DNA of 64,000 nt from Trichopria drosophilae (taxonomy: Eukaryota > Arthropoda > Insecta > Hymenoptera > Diapriidae), in assembly GCA_030407085.1 (NCBI GenBank), contig CM059584.1, positions 62,325,501-62,389,500 of the forward strand, in the 5' to 3' direction. Made by a program: the position numbers and the translations under genes. Positions 44,511 to 56,783 of this stretch are shown one piece after another. How positions within the stretch are numbered: the first letter of the stretch is position 1; each line of letters starts with the position of its first letter. The notes under the pieces are model-generated. The model was given only the letters and a program-made list of their open reading frames with translations, searched no databases and was not told the DNA's origin.

Positions 44511-45690
44511 GATCGTGTAGATGTCACGTTGCGACACTAATGCATCTTTCGACAGCATGTCCGAGATATGCAGTTTCAGCATCCATTGAACGTCACAGTG
44601 ATGTTCTCCGAGTCCTGTATTATCATCTCCAAGTCGGCGTGATGGACGTGCGGGCTAAGGCGTCAGTCTTTGTCCGCCCGAACTGAACGTCGCGAAGGTC
44701 CCGAGTTCGAATCCCCGTGCGTGCAATTTTCTCTGCTTATGTCCAGTGTGGAATAACCGGGGAACTTTGCGCGTCGTACTCGCTAAGGCACAGACCGCCG
44801 AATCTGCTGGAGGTACCGATAGTGGGGTAGGGGGGACTGGCTCTGGGTGGGTGTTGTGTTCTATCTGCCTATAGTTCTGTCATGTACCGTCTTTGTCCTG
44901 TACCTCTGCACCCGAGAGCCGACCCGCAAACAGACTATTAAATGTCATTAACGCGGGGGAAAATAACCTGTCCTTTATCCTTGTCTTTGTATTATCTTCT
45001 CCACGGCACCTATGGCATTGACGATATCCCAGTTTTGCCGTATTTCCCAACTGATATTGAATCCGTAGCCGGAAACGAGTTGTGTCGAATATTCTGGAAT
45101 TACTGGTCTTCGAGGAGCAGGCAAATATCAGCCAATAAGCCTGACATCGTCCTCGTTGATTTCGATGAATAATCCATCTTCGTCAACGAATTCTCTGCAG
45201 CAGCCAAGACAAACATTCTCAGCCAAGCGAACGAAAAACGGATAAAATATCAGGAATTCCTGTTCAAAATTCGCAAGTTGTATCGAGGATTTAAAATCAA
45301 GCTCGTCATGCTGATAATTGTAGTGCTGCGAGGAATAAGACCAACTTTCCTCAAAAACATCAAAAGCATTCCGGCCTGCCAATAACATGCAAATTCCAAC
45401 GTAGGCCGAATGCAAAAAGCAGTGATGCTGAGATCACACGGGATCCCGTAGCCACGAACCCGATGATAGAGGGAGTGGTTGCAATTATGAAATAGCCCGG
45501 TACAGTCTGCAGCGGTGGACTTTTCTTTCGCAGACTGCACACGTGCATTATGGAGAGCCAAGAGAAGTTAGGGTTTTAGTTGGTAAACTTTTCCCTTAAC
45601 ATCAAAGGTAAGGGAGTAGACACAAGGGGGTTAACCGACATCATCAACCCCCTATGGTGCCCAATGCATCCCACCCCCCCCCCTCCCGTA
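44511..45690 (+). mobile_element. Dong/R4-type element, copy D: 3' end, interrupted by a SINE
   Basis: The plus strand begins at the zinc knuckle (TGTAGATGTCACG, matching CRLCRCH of copy B), continues to a YYHL motif, is broken by a SINE at 44631, and resumes with HGTYGIDDIPVLP and ANKPDIVLVDFDE, the endonuclease region. It ends with the family 3' terminus (CCCCCTATGGTGCC, C-rich, then AAAAAAATAAA near 45690). Several stops are present. A TAA-rich stretch (44460-44510) precedes it. Confidence 0.8.
44631..44987 (+). mobile_element. tRNA-headed SINE, copy 2, with 15-bp target duplication
   Basis: The 357-bp insert starts with a tRNA-like head (A-box-like GTGATGGACGTGCGGG, B-box CCCGAGTTCGAATCC near 44699-44713) and continues with a body shared with the SINE at 2068-2510. 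It is flanked by TGTATTATCATCTCC (44616-44630) and TGTATTATCTTCTCC (44988-45002), 14 of 15 identical. Removing it restores the endonuclease reading of copy D. No long poly(A) tail remains; the end is T-rich. Confidence 0.85.
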
Positions 45691-45729
45691 AAAAAATAAA
45701 CAAATAATAGCAGGCGGTAGCGTGCTGGA

Positions 45730-46366
45730 CTACGAAGTCGTCTCTTCCCAAATGACATATTCTCCTCTCCACGAGGGCTTATTAAAGCCTGCAATTCATG
45801 AACTCTTAGCAACCTTGCCTCAAATTGGGTAACCAATCCCGATTCATTGCAAGGTACGAGACGGCCGAGAGAGGCATCACAACAAGGGCTAACCACCCTA
45901 CTCCCTTCAAATGCGGCTTATTATCACTAGAACGCGTAGGGCACCTAAGCATCGGAGTGATTCGGATGCTGCCCAGTCCCGAGGCGGAGGGACCCAAACG
46001 CATATCACGGGACGATGACTTGGCCATGCCGACGCACCACTTGGGTAGACGGTGATCCTCAGAAAAGATCCTCATACCCTGTCACGAGAAGAGTTGTCTA
46101 CAACACAGACGCTATATAGCGAAAATCTTTTAATTTTAAAAAGTTTTATCAACAATACTTCAGAAATTATGTGGCCTATCTGAAACGGATGAATTTTGTT
46201 GTCCCAGGCTCTCAACCAGTACCGGGCGTGCGAGCATTAACAATTGTGTCTATTCTCGGTGTTAGGGGAGATACTTCATATTGTGAAAATAATATTCTTG
46301 CGTTTAGGCGGAACCTGAAGATCAAAATTTTGCCTTCGCAACGAAGAAAGGATTAAGTAAATAGTC
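45730..46366 (+). mobile_element. Dong/R4-type element, copy E: 5' leader and N-terminus
   Basis: The leader blocks of copy A recur in the same orientation as copy D (TTATTAAAGCC, CTCTTAGCAACCTTGCC, GGGCTAACCACCCTACTCCC). They are followed by an N-terminal ORF piece (46171-46356: VAYLKRMNFVVPGSQPVPGVRA) matching copies A and B. It lies directly behind the 3' end of copy D, giving a second head-to-tail pair. The element ends abruptly near 46366. Confidence 0.75.
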
Positions 46367-46369
46367 TAG

Positions 46370-47629
46370 TTCTGTACTCTAGCTAGGTATAAGCCGCGAG
46401 GTCCACCAACCTTACGTCCCTAACTCCTGCCGGGATTCCGAAACCACACGTAGGAACACGCATTGCGAAGAGCACCCTTCGCTTTACCGCTGCAAGTTTC
46501 TGATACTTCTCAAACTGCTGTGCGTATGAGGTGAAATTAAACAACAAAAATTATCTCAACATCATACCTCTCCGTGTTTGTAAAATAAAGGAAAAGGTAG
46601 AAAGTACAAAATGAACAGTTTGTTTGTATATCTCGCTTTCGATGAAACTAAATAAAACGAAAATTGACATTTATTTGGAAATCATATATTTTGTATTAAA
46701 AATAAGATAATGGAGTAAAGTATTCGGAAAACTTGACCTAAACTCTTGTAGAATAACAAACAAATATATAAAGCAGAAATTTGAGAAATAACTACCTATT
46801 ACAGACCATTTTTTTAAACGAGGGAGGGGAGTCGAATTCGGGGTAAATAATTATCTTAGCAGCAATAATTACCTATCGATATCTTCGTTTGACAGAACGT
46901 TTCATTCATTATACTCATGATTCAAAGCAATCGTTATTCTGAAGTATAAGTAATTCTTCCAGGATACTCGGAAGAACAAAACCGCCGCCAAAAATATGCT
47001 CGCTATTCCACAAATTCCTCCTTTGAAGAGGTCAGTTGGAATACTGACAATCTTAGGGTTTTAGATGTTACGACGTCATTACATAAACGTTTCACTATCG
47101 AGCGTCTATCTTTGACCTAATGCGGAAGGGCGAGGGCTTTTCAGTGTTAAGAGTCTGACCGAGTAGTATTGGAGGTTGCTAATGCAGTCGCAAGCCATAC
47201 TAGTGCACAGAAAGAACTGTGGTCGGTAAATCCTTCCACGTGAGGCAGATATTTATTTATCATACATGTGGTAGATTATACCACGCTCTCTGCTCGATAT
47301 GATTCGCCATCCGTATCCGAAAAATCTTACCAATATCTTGACGAAAACGTTTTGCCACGTGTATGCGATTATATTTACCACCCTCGTGATCGTGGTTCAT
47401 AAATCTTGCCAGACTTATGGTTAGAAAATCGCACCAGGATTAAACGATTCGCAGTTATTAACTTGCGCAAGCTTTCTATGTTACGTGTTTAAAACTAACG
47501 TTTTCAATTTAACGTATTTAATTAAATAAAAGAATATTTTAAGATACTATAAAATAGATTATTTTTTACACTTAACAGTCAAATAATTTTCGTATGAAGT
47601 TTGATAATTTTTTGCTATTTACTATGTCC
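46370..47629. other. nothing recognised
   Basis: Unassigned sequence between the Dong-type pair and a MITE. No exon with convincing splice sites was seen. Confidence 0.4.
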
Positions 47630-47633
47630 TTAA

Positions 47634-48643
47634 CCCCTTCGCTGCGGCAAGAATTTCACTAAATATGCCCAAAATGCCGGAAAAGAAATTTGTATAGATT
47701 TTACTGTAACATGGTGTATAGGTGTTTTTTGGGACGCTGATTACGAATCTGAAGTCAGATTTAAAAAATTCGAAAAGGTGGATTCAATATGGCGGACGCC
47801 TTAAAAAATATTCCAAATGATTACGAATCTTACGTCAATTTTTAAAGTTCAAAATTACGGCAATTTGGTGCTCGTGGTAGATTATTAGAGCAGTAGGAAC
47901 ACTCTCGTGATTATTTACAGAATATTTATATCGAATTTTTTGTTTGTACCAAAAACTTCTTTGATTCTTCAGGATATCTTTCGGATATCTATCCAGAATA
48001 TCCCGCGTAAATTTAAGATTTTTATTGGATGTACTCTCGAGTTATCGTGTTACATATGGGAAGATTTTAAAAAATTAAGATCTTTCTTCAACCTCCACGA
48101 CGTAAAGTATGTAAATAGATATTGTATATCAAAACAAATGGGGGAAGACTAACATATTGGATCCGCCATTTTGAATTTTCAAAATACATCATACTTGTAA
48201 TCAGCCACCTATGAGTAGCAAGTTTCAAGTGAAATGGTTCGACTTTTGGAAAATTTGTCCGCCATTTTGAATTTTCAAAATATATCATATTTTCAATCAG
48301 CGACTTCGAAAACCCCTGAGTAGCAAATTCCAAACGATTTCATAAATTTTTAATGTAGAAATTGACCTAATAGATTTCATAGTTCATGACAAAGATTTTT
48401 AAAAAATCGTAAAAACAACATATTTTAAGAAATTGTATCTTTTCTTTGACATTATATTTTTGAAAGGGGGCAACGCCATGTTGCTCGGTATGCCTTGGAC
48501 TGTCTAAAAATGGTCCAGTTTTTAAATCGGATACATTATTGACTTCATTCAATTAATTTCTGCCATGACAAAGAATTGCATTTTTGCCGCAGTCAGAGAA
48601 AAGTCCTAAATGACAAAGATCTTTGTCATCCGAAGCGAAGGGG
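47634..48643. mobile_element. piggyBac-type MITE, 1010 bp, TTAA-flanked
   Basis: Flanked by TTAA (47630-47633 and 48644-48647). Ends are CCCCTTCGCTGCGG and, read inward from the right, CCCCTTCGCTTCGG: 14 bp with one mismatch. The right end carries a perfect 20-bp palindrome immediately inside the repeat. One module in plus orientation (about 47730-47800) and two in minus orientation (about 48150-48320) are recognisable. No transposase is present. Confidence 0.85.
48610..48629. promoter_or_regulatory. perfect 20-bp palindrome adjacent to right TIR of the MITE
   Basis: ATGACAAAGATCTTTGTCAT ends exactly 14 nt from the right end. Its sequence is unrelated to the palindromes at 40026 and 53850, but position and size match. 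Confidence 0.8.
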
Positions 48644-50530
48644 TTAATCCATTAACGTCAAAAAGGACACTTTTCAGGATCCAATTTCAATAGAGAATTT
48701 CATAAAAAACCAAAGTTAAAAAAAATTGAAAGAAACATATCCTACTATTTCCGACGTCGCTCTTTTCAATGGGGCGGTCCAAATATGTCTAAAATTTCAA
48801 TTTATTTATAATTTTGGCATAAATAAATAAAAAATACGATTTTTTCAGGGAAACTTTTTTTTAAATTCAACTTCTGCCCCGGATATAGGGTTTCAAATGA
48901 CTTAAAATGTATCAGAATTGTGGACGCGATAGTTGTACTTAAAAGTTATGCTGATGGATTTGTTAAATTTGCGGTTCCGCGACCAAGATTGCGGCCTAAT
49001 CGAGAATATTCTTTCCAGATATTCGCGTATGCGCATATAGCATGTTTTGAAAAAAAATCTATGTGGGACAAAAACGTGTTATTACGAATCTGACGTCAGA
49101 ATGTTGAAATTCAAGATGGCGGATCCAATATGGAGGGCGAAAATTCGTTAATCGCCTCTATTTTTATGAATTTTAGTACTAAGGCGTAATTGAGGTCGCT
49201 GATCACAAATCTGGAGTCAGAATTTTGAAATTCAAAATGGCGAATCCAATATGGCAGGCGAAAATTCGTTAAGCGCCTCTATTTTGATGACACTTAGTAC
49301 TAGGGGGTAATTGAGGTCGCTGATCATAAATCAGAAGTCAGAATTTTGAGATTCAAAATGGCAGATTTAATACGCCGGAAGAAAATGAGAATCGTATAAA
49401 ACTATGCACTAAGAGTCACAGCTGATTTTTTACGAAAATACTCTTTGAACTCAAAACAACATGCTAATATGTTGGATGATAATAGGTATTGCATATCAAT
49501 TTTACACACAGTTGTGAATAGTTTTAAATTGCATTATATTTTTCATTGAAAATAGTTAACATTTTCCGAACCCGCCAACCCTTATGACAGATTTTCCTTA
49601 TAAAAAAAAATATTTTAAAGGTCTGAAGAATGCCCACGTCCATTTGGTGCAGTAGCATCAATTACACCGTTTTTAAATTATTTGAAAAAAATAATTCAAC
49701 CGTTTGGTACGAAGAACACAATATTATTTTATTTTTATCATCTCTACTTACAATATTGTAAAATATTATATATTAACTCATCATATATTTTTTCATCATT
49801 TATCCAATTATATAATCAACTTGTATTTTTGTTTGTTTTGAGGCGTATTCTTTAAAACATTTTTATGGGATATAGAAGGATAAGGTACATGAAGTTTTGA
49901 ATCACTTTCATCAGTAAATAAATCTTTATCAGATTCGTCTTTATTAGTGATATCGGATTCATCGGAGCATTCGGCATTAAGAATATATACCGCTCCAGTA
50001 TAATCATCTTCTTCGGCAGTTTCTATACGACCATTGAATGATATTTTAGTATTTCTTTTTCTCTTACGCATAACATTTAAGAAAGAAAAACTTTTAAAAA
50101 GTATCTAGGACTATATAAATCGTGTATTTATTTTTTATAAAATGTTAAGTAAATGATGCGAGAATGACACCTTAGGAAAACAAAGGTATTTACCTTTGCG
50201 TACTTAGCCTTTCCGACGAGACACTTGCGAGAAACTCGACGTTTGAAAAACATAGTTTTATACGATTCTCATTTTCTTCCGCTGAATTGAATCTGCTATT
50301 TTGAATCTCGAAATTCTGACTACAGATTTGCGATCAGCGACCTCAATTATCCCCTAGTACAAAGTGTCATCAAAATGGAGGCATTTAACGAATTTTCGCC
50401 CGCCATATTTGATCCGCCATTTTGAATTTCAAAATTCAGACTTTAGATTTGTAATCAGCGACCTCAATTACTCCCTAGTACTAAGTTTCATCAAAATAGA
50501 GGCAATTAACGAATTTTCGAGATTTCTGAG
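48644..50530. mobile_element. gutted piggyBac-type element with inverted modules
   Basis: The left end starts at the shared TTAA (48644-48647) with TCCATTAACGTC. Three modules in plus orientation (about 49082-49385, about 117 bp apart) face two in minus orientation (about 50270-50480). Each holds TTGAGGTCGCTGAT, then AAATTC(T)AAAATGGC. Between them is a short acidic frame (49808-50071) that may be the N-terminus of a lost transposase. The right end was not found; a LINE tail begins near 50600. Confidence 0.6.
49808..50071 (-). CDS. short acidic ORF, possible transposase N-terminus remnant
   Basis: An 87-codon frame: a basic start (MRKRKRNTK) followed by Asp/Glu/Ser-rich sequence. Acidic N-termini are usual in piggyBac proteins, and it sits between inverted modules. 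No catalytic region follows, and homology is not shown. Confidence 0.3.
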   Translation of the reverse strand: MRKRKRNTKISFNGRIETAEEDDYTGAVYILNAECSDESDITNKDESDKDLFTDESDSKLHVPYPSISHKNVLKNTPQNKQKYKLII

Positions 50531-50599
50531 AATTCGAAATTGCGGATATATGATATAATAACACTAAGCCAAACTTCATGATCAGCATTTTATTTGCAA

Positions 50600-53230
50600 A
50601 TAAATTATAGTTATTGTATTTGTATATTTGTATTTTGTATTTGTCTTTATTGTTCTCATACGGGATACATCCTGTTGAGAGGTGAGTTCCGGAATATACC
50701 GGGAGGGAGTTCGCAGATACATGTGGGGAATTTATAGAAAAAAAGAGAGGAAAAAAAACGAAAATCGCCGATAAGAAAAAAACAATAGAAGGGACAGAAA
50801 AGGACAATATCTAGACTAAAACTAATCGCCTGACAAAAATTGTCTTCTCACGAGAGTTGCCCTCACGAATCGAAGTAAAGTCTTCGCTGATAAAAGAGCT
50901 GGGTTACAAATCAGAACGCATAGAAGATTACTCGGGATGCACATGGGTAAATTTGTGGCAAAATCGCGTCGGACTGGTGCAAGTGAAGGGCATTCTGTGA
51001 AAATATAACGGAGAGAGTCAGGAGCTTTCTAGTTGCACAGAGAGCATGGTGATTGCGGGTTATAGCTAAAACGCATACCGTAAACTGAGAGCGTGCGCGC
51101 AAAGACCGTTTCCATTCTAAGTGAGCCCTCACTCTTAGACAGGTCAGAGGCAGACGGGACGGATACAGCGTATATGACGAGTCAGTGAGCTGACGGTAGA
51201 TAGGCAGCTGTATATTTTCAGAATTAAAATATCTCGCAAGATCTTTGGCTCTGTAGGAATCTGCATATTTAGCAATTAGTCGCGGTCCAGCGTCCGCCCA
51301 TACCTAGGCGCTGAAGCTGCTCCGGAGGATGCCAACATATGTCTCATCCAAGAGTGAAAAAAGCTGAGTGAGCCAATTACCGGGCTCTTCTGGAGATGCA
51401 ACGGACAGTTCTCTTAAACGAACAAGAAAGATCTTGGGTAGCCTGGAGTCGGGTAGTCCGAGTGTCTTTGTGATCCATTTAATCGACCGGTTTAGTATCT
51501 CTGCTGCAATCGGAGGTATACCGAGTTCTAAGCGTATTACATAAGCCGGGGTGTTTCTCGGCAGATGGAGAAGCCTTTTAAAAAAGTCGATTTGTACCGA
51601 CTCCAGTCTTTCCAAATATCGGAGAGAACGGGGTGCATATAATAATACCGAAGTCACCATGGCTTTATACAATTTCCAGTATGCGTCCCATGCGTCGATT
51701 TTTGCAGAGTTTATTATCACTAAGGACGCAGCTGCCGCGGCCCTTGTTCAAGTGATGGCGTCCTCAGAAGGCTGAAAGCCTGATGCTGAGGAAGAAAACA
51801 CTATCCCTAAGAACCTGTAGGCGCTTGTGACTTCGATTGAAATATTATCGAATTGAAAGCCTCTCGAGAACTGATCGAGCTGACCAGCCCTTCTAAAACA
51901 AACTATCTTGGTTTTCTCGACATTTACAGTGAGCTGGTTAATCGAGCAGTAATCAGAGAGGATTCTTAACTTACGGCGAAGGTCTGATGGAGAAAAAGCG
52001 AGAATAGTGAGATCATCGGCATAGAGGAGCATTAGCAGATCCGTAGGTCTGGTAACATCCACTCCGCGTACGTTATTGTCCCGAAAACAAGTGACTATGT
52101 CTGAAAGATATAAAATAAATAATAGGGGACTCAGAATTTCGCCTTGAAGTACACCTACTGCTAGATTGTAGCGCGACGTTTCTCCATTTTTATTATTGTA
52201 CAACACTGACGCGGAACGATAGAGCGCGCTAAGCACCCTGACGAATTTAGCGCTGACGCCTAGTCCAAGTAGCTTTCGCCATAGAAGAGCATGAGGGACG
52301 GAATCAAAAGCCCTCTTAAAATCTACGAAGAGGCTAAAGAGTTTCGCGTTCCGATGCCTCAAAATGACCTGCGCGGAGGCGAGGAGGCAGAAGATATTAT
52401 CCTGCGTCCCCCTCCCAGCACGAAAGTCGGATTGTTCTTCCGGTAAAATGTCTTTTTGCGTTACCGACTTGTACATAGGATCTGCGAAACAATTTTCGCC
52501 AGGGCGTTAGTTATTGCTATTAGACGATAGTTAGAAGGGTCGTTACGCGCACCTTCTTGTACAACGTAAAGATCGACGAATCGGCCCATCCTGAGGATGT
52601 AACGGTTGTGGAGTTATTTTCATTTCCTAAACCGTTAATTTTAACTTAAAATAAAAATATATAGATCGTATAGAGAATATATAAGAAAATTATATCATTT
52701 AATATAAATCATGTTGTCGAAATATAATTAAGTACACATATAGCAGCGATTATTGACGTCATAACCTACATAAATAATTCAACGTTTTCACTGCTTAATC
52801 GAATTTTTCTTTTAAAATGAAATATCACTGAATGACCAGTAGGCACTAGGCAGGTCCTCTGTGCCAATTTCGTAGTCCCGCCAGGTTTCCGAGAAATTTT
52901 TAATTTTGAGCGCAGAATAAAAACAATTCTTTTCGATATTAAAAAACCGCGAGCGTTCCAGAAAACAATTTTTAAGATGTTATGACGAATGGGCGACTTA
53001 AAACGAAGTGGCGAAGATGCTGTAGCTGAAGACGACGACGATGAAACATTAACAGAAGACGGAGTACTTCGATGTCCATAGTTGACGGTCTTACGCGGGC
53101 ATCCGAGATTTTCTGCCTGGAGTTAGCTTGCACTCGACTGGCAGAAGTTGAGCGAGCCGAGCCCGGATTTCTCCCTCCTACAGATTCGGAGCATGGGATG
53201 TTAAATTCCTGGTCCGCTTCCGACCATTTC
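50600..53230 (-). mobile_element. LINE (APE-type non-LTR retrotransposon), degenerate
   Basis: Minus-strand order: an ORF2 start with KIVFWNARGF (about 52960-52990, the first motif of an AP-like endonuclease), a large gap, then RT (51748-52600 with LPEEQSDFRAGRGTQDN, VDFKRAFDSVPH, GVLQGEILSPLLF and YADD), the region after RT (51304-51720) and a C-terminal knuckle of CSLCN-x(n)-TECP type (about 50990-51060, frame-shifted). The 3' tail shows AATAAA and TACAAA repeats near 50605-50660. A frameshift near 52560 and several stops make it dead. Clade not assigned. Its 5' part is duplicated in the right palindrome arm. Confidence 0.75.
51748..52476 (-). pseudogene. reverse transcriptase domain of the LINE
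   Basis: This is the longest surviving frame of the LINE, 242 codons, carrying the RT palm motifs: the A motif (FVDFKRAFDSVPH) with catalytic Asp, the B motif (GVLQGEILSPLLF) and the C motif (YADDL). The Asp pair of YADD and the motif A Asp are kept. Upstream finger motifs continue in another frame, to about 52600. Enzymatically it is a fragment. Confidence 0.8.
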
Positions 53231-53835
53231 AGCCAACAATTATAGTTATAATATGTACCTAGTTGCTACATGTAAGGAATTGTATAATTTACAAATATAC
53301 AAGGATGAATATTCGGAATTTCCGGTACGGTAGTCAAAACCGCAGAAATTCCGATGGCACAACAGTACAAAATGTACATGCGCAGTCCCGCCCCATCTGC
53401 CGTATTTCCAAGCTATTGCCGACTATTCCGACGAACGCTATATTCATATGGACTTGACACGCGGGATTCCCCTACATTTTTTCCGTGAACATCTGTAGCG
53501 GGGCTAGGGGGTAGATGGTGATATCCGGTCCAAAAGAAGAACTTGTTAAAGTATGCAATTATGATATCGACTCATCCCGAATTTATTTTAATGTACGAAG
53601 GCAACAGAAATAGAGCCAGCACACTATCAGGGGAACCTAAAATCTGTGTATAATGCATTATTTTTAATGTCCAATCGCAAAATGAAATATGGGTGATTGT
53701 TCCAATAGATTCCTAGTTTAAAGTACAGAATGAAAAAAATGAATTATTACAGCTGTAAACTACTCAATCGTATTAAGATTTAAAAGTCATGACCTCTGCA
53801 TCTTTATCATGATAATTTAAAGAATAGAACATTAA

Positions 53836-54765
53836 CCCTTTGCGGCATAGTGGGATGCTCAGCATCCCACCTATTTTCTCTCAGTTTTTAATTAATTATT
53901 CGGCTGTTTTCATCTAAGCAATCGGGTTTTTGAGTTAATTATGTTAATAAGATGTATATAATCATAAAAAAAGTTACATATTATCAATTATCGTTAATTT
54001 TTAATTATTATAAATAAATAACCACGGAAAAATATCAATAATTTCAGAAAAAATTCATTTTTGATTGAACAATTATATATATTTGCATGAAACTATAGCA
54101 TTTTATGTTTTTTGGGTCGCTGATTTCGAATCTGACGTCAGATTTGTAAAAATCAAAATGGCGGATCCAAGATGGCGGACCGAAATATGAAAAGTTGCTC
54201 GATCTAAACGAAATTTGTTACTCGGGAGTTTTTGGGGTCGCTGATTACGAATCTGAAGTCAGATTTTGAAAATTCAAAATGGCGGATCCAAGATGGCTGA
54301 CCAAAATTTGTTTTAATTTCATCCACATTTAATTGTTGAAATCTGACACTGGATTTGTCATCGGTGATCGAGAAAACGTACCAATTTTCAAGAAAATCCA
54401 ACACTCGATTTTTACGTTCGTTCGCCATCCTAGATCCGCCAATTTGAATTTTGCAAATCTGAAGTCAGATTCGAAATCAGCGACCCCGAAAACCCCCAAG
54501 TAACAAATTTCGCTGAGATCGAGCCACTTTTTATATTTCGGTCCGCCATTTTGAATTTTCAAAATCTGACTTCAGATTCGAAATCAGCGACCCCGAAAAC
54601 CCCCGAGTAACAAATTTCGCTTAGATCGAGCAACTTTTTATATTTCGGTCCGCCATTTTGAATTTTCAAAATCTGACTTCAGATTCGAAATCAGCGACCC
54701 CGAAAACCCCCGAGTAACAATTTTCAGCTGTTTTCCGTGTAAAGAAAAATGTATGCCGCAAAGGG
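53836..54765. mobile_element. piggyBac-type MITE, 930 bp (left palindrome arm)
   Basis: Flanked by TTAA (53832-53835 and 54766-54769). A perfect 14-bp inverted repeat (CCCTTTGCGGCATA) at both ends, after which the sequences diverge. The left end has a 21-bp hairpin just inside. Two modules in plus orientation (about 54107-54310) face three in minus orientation (about 54420-54715), with AAAATGGCGGATCCAAGATG and GCGGAC blocks. No coding sequence. Confidence 0.9.
53850..53870. promoter_or_regulatory. 21-bp hairpin adjacent to left TIR of the MITE
   Basis: GTGGGATGCT and AGCATCCCAC flank a single C. It starts exactly 14 nt from the element end. The other end lacks it. Confidence 0.8.
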
Positions 54766-54769
54766 TTAA

Positions 54770-56176
54770 TCGGAGTGAATGCATATTTTAGTTTAAAATT
54801 AAATCAAACGAGAAAATTTTCCATTGTTTTAACTTCTTTTCACTGATAGCTTTTAAGCAATTAATAATTATATGAATTCATAACCTGAATTAGGACAAAT
54901 GGTAGCCAGCGAAATGACAACCTTATATTTGCCCATTGAAGAAATAAAGTATCAGAACAGATCATAGTTGTAGGTTTTATAATTAAAAATAGTAAATTGA
55001 ATAATTGAAATATACAATTTTTTATAGGAGGTTTAATAAAAGTGATAAATTAACGAAAATAAATAACAATTTTCAAAAATGATTTCAGTTGAGAAAAATC
55101 TTGAGGACATGAAAAAGTAATATTCTGGGAGAATCACTCATATTTAGTATGTTGAAATACATAATTATACCAGCATCAATTAAATCCTTATGCCGACACA
55201 GGACATTTTTGACAGTGGAATTTTTAATTTTTTGACAGAGATAAAATTTGTTTGGATAATTGAGGCCAATTATCAGATAACGACGCATTATAAGAATTAA
55301 TATTTTCTTTTGGAACTACATTCTTTTTGGAATTCCCATTAAATATTCTGACAATCCAGTACCAACTATAAAAAGAAAATAAATATTACGCTGCAGAAAA
55401 ATGATAGAATAAACTTATATTATATAATAATAGTTATCACGTCAGCAGTTAATGGGAGGGTAATGGGCGTGTACTTCTGTACCACTGAAATTGGAATCAG
55501 TCCATGTGTAGTCTATATGACATAGTTCACGGATAACCAAATTGTTCCTACCATTTTACCAATAAAGTGAATAAACAACTGAAATAACTAAATCGTGGGA
55601 TACCAATAACACGCCATGTGGTGCACAGCAAAACGTAAAATATATCCCCAAGGATACTTCCTTTTCTTTTTGTTTCCGTGATAGTACTATAGCCCGTTCT
55701 TGATACGTGTTCTCCCTCGTTTGTATGATATCAGTCGTTGAATCTTTTTGTGGATTATAGACGGTTATACAACTCACATCCATTCCAAGCTGTATATACT
55801 AAATTTGATGAATAAAATATGAGATCTTCATTTTTAATTATACTTCTTTTATGAGTAGTTATATATAATTAAATAACAATATAAATGCATGATGCTACAT
55901 GCCGTAACTTTTATATAATAAATAAATTTGTCTCCCAATCCGTATTATAAATTTACAAATAGGGTTCATGACATGTATTTCATATATTCCTTATTACTTT
56001 TATGAGCAACTTCGTCTGTGTCGTCAAGTGACTTTTCATTATTTCCAGTCAAGAATTTTGCGTTTTTGAATTCCTTTCTTATTCCCCGGTTGGTAAGAGT
56101 TCGAGAATATCTTGTGTGAATTTTTAAAAATTTGCAGGTGTTATTCTGCAATGTAAAATATTATAAGAGGAAAAGA
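54770..56176. other. left arm inner segment, non-coding
   Basis: AT-rich DNA duplicated at 56784-58286. Short frames of 60-75 codons occur in both arms (for example 55556-55783 and 57273-57500), but conservation is trivial because the arms are nearly identical. No domain is recognised. Confidence 0.5.
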
Positions 56177-56783
56177 TGGTGATACTTTCATACAAATATC
56201 ATTTAAGTATTACCTGACTGAGTAAGGGTCTCCGAAATATTTGCGAAAAAGGGCAACCGGGTTTTTTTAAAAGCCAGTGGAGGAATGTTTAAAATAAGGG
56301 TCTATATATGTACAATGTCAATTTGATTGTATCGATTTGTAAACTTAATTAGTTCAGGTAGTATTTTTTCATCAAATTATAACTGTGAAACCAATGCTTG
56401 ACATACATTGCTATTGTTTGAAGTTATACTTTCTTTCTCCATAAAGAACTGGGCCTCAATACACGATTTCACATATTTTTTTTAAAATAATAGCAGGCCA
56501 GCCTAATTTGTGAATCAAAAAGTATTTTAATGTGAATCAAGAGTATTGTAATACTAAATGTGTTACCGACGTTAATAAAGTCTTGACAAACATTGGTAGA
56601 AAATACAAAAATACATTTATAACAAAAATGTACTATAAACTTATTGTTTGTTACTAAGAAGCTGATTGTTGGAAAATGCTATTATAGAAAATTAACATAT
56701 TTTTTTTTGCTAACAAAGTCACAAATTTTTCTTTTTCTATTAAGAATCTGGCGATATTTTTTACACGACAGTGTTTTTTGGAT
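56177..56783. other. palindrome spacer, nothing recognised
   Basis: 607 bp between the arms, not self-complementary. AT-rich, no gene seen. Confidence 0.6.

Noticed and set aside
47634..48643. Ordinary satellite or LTR
   Set aside because: TTAA duplications and 14-bp inverted ends fit a piggyBac-type MITE better.
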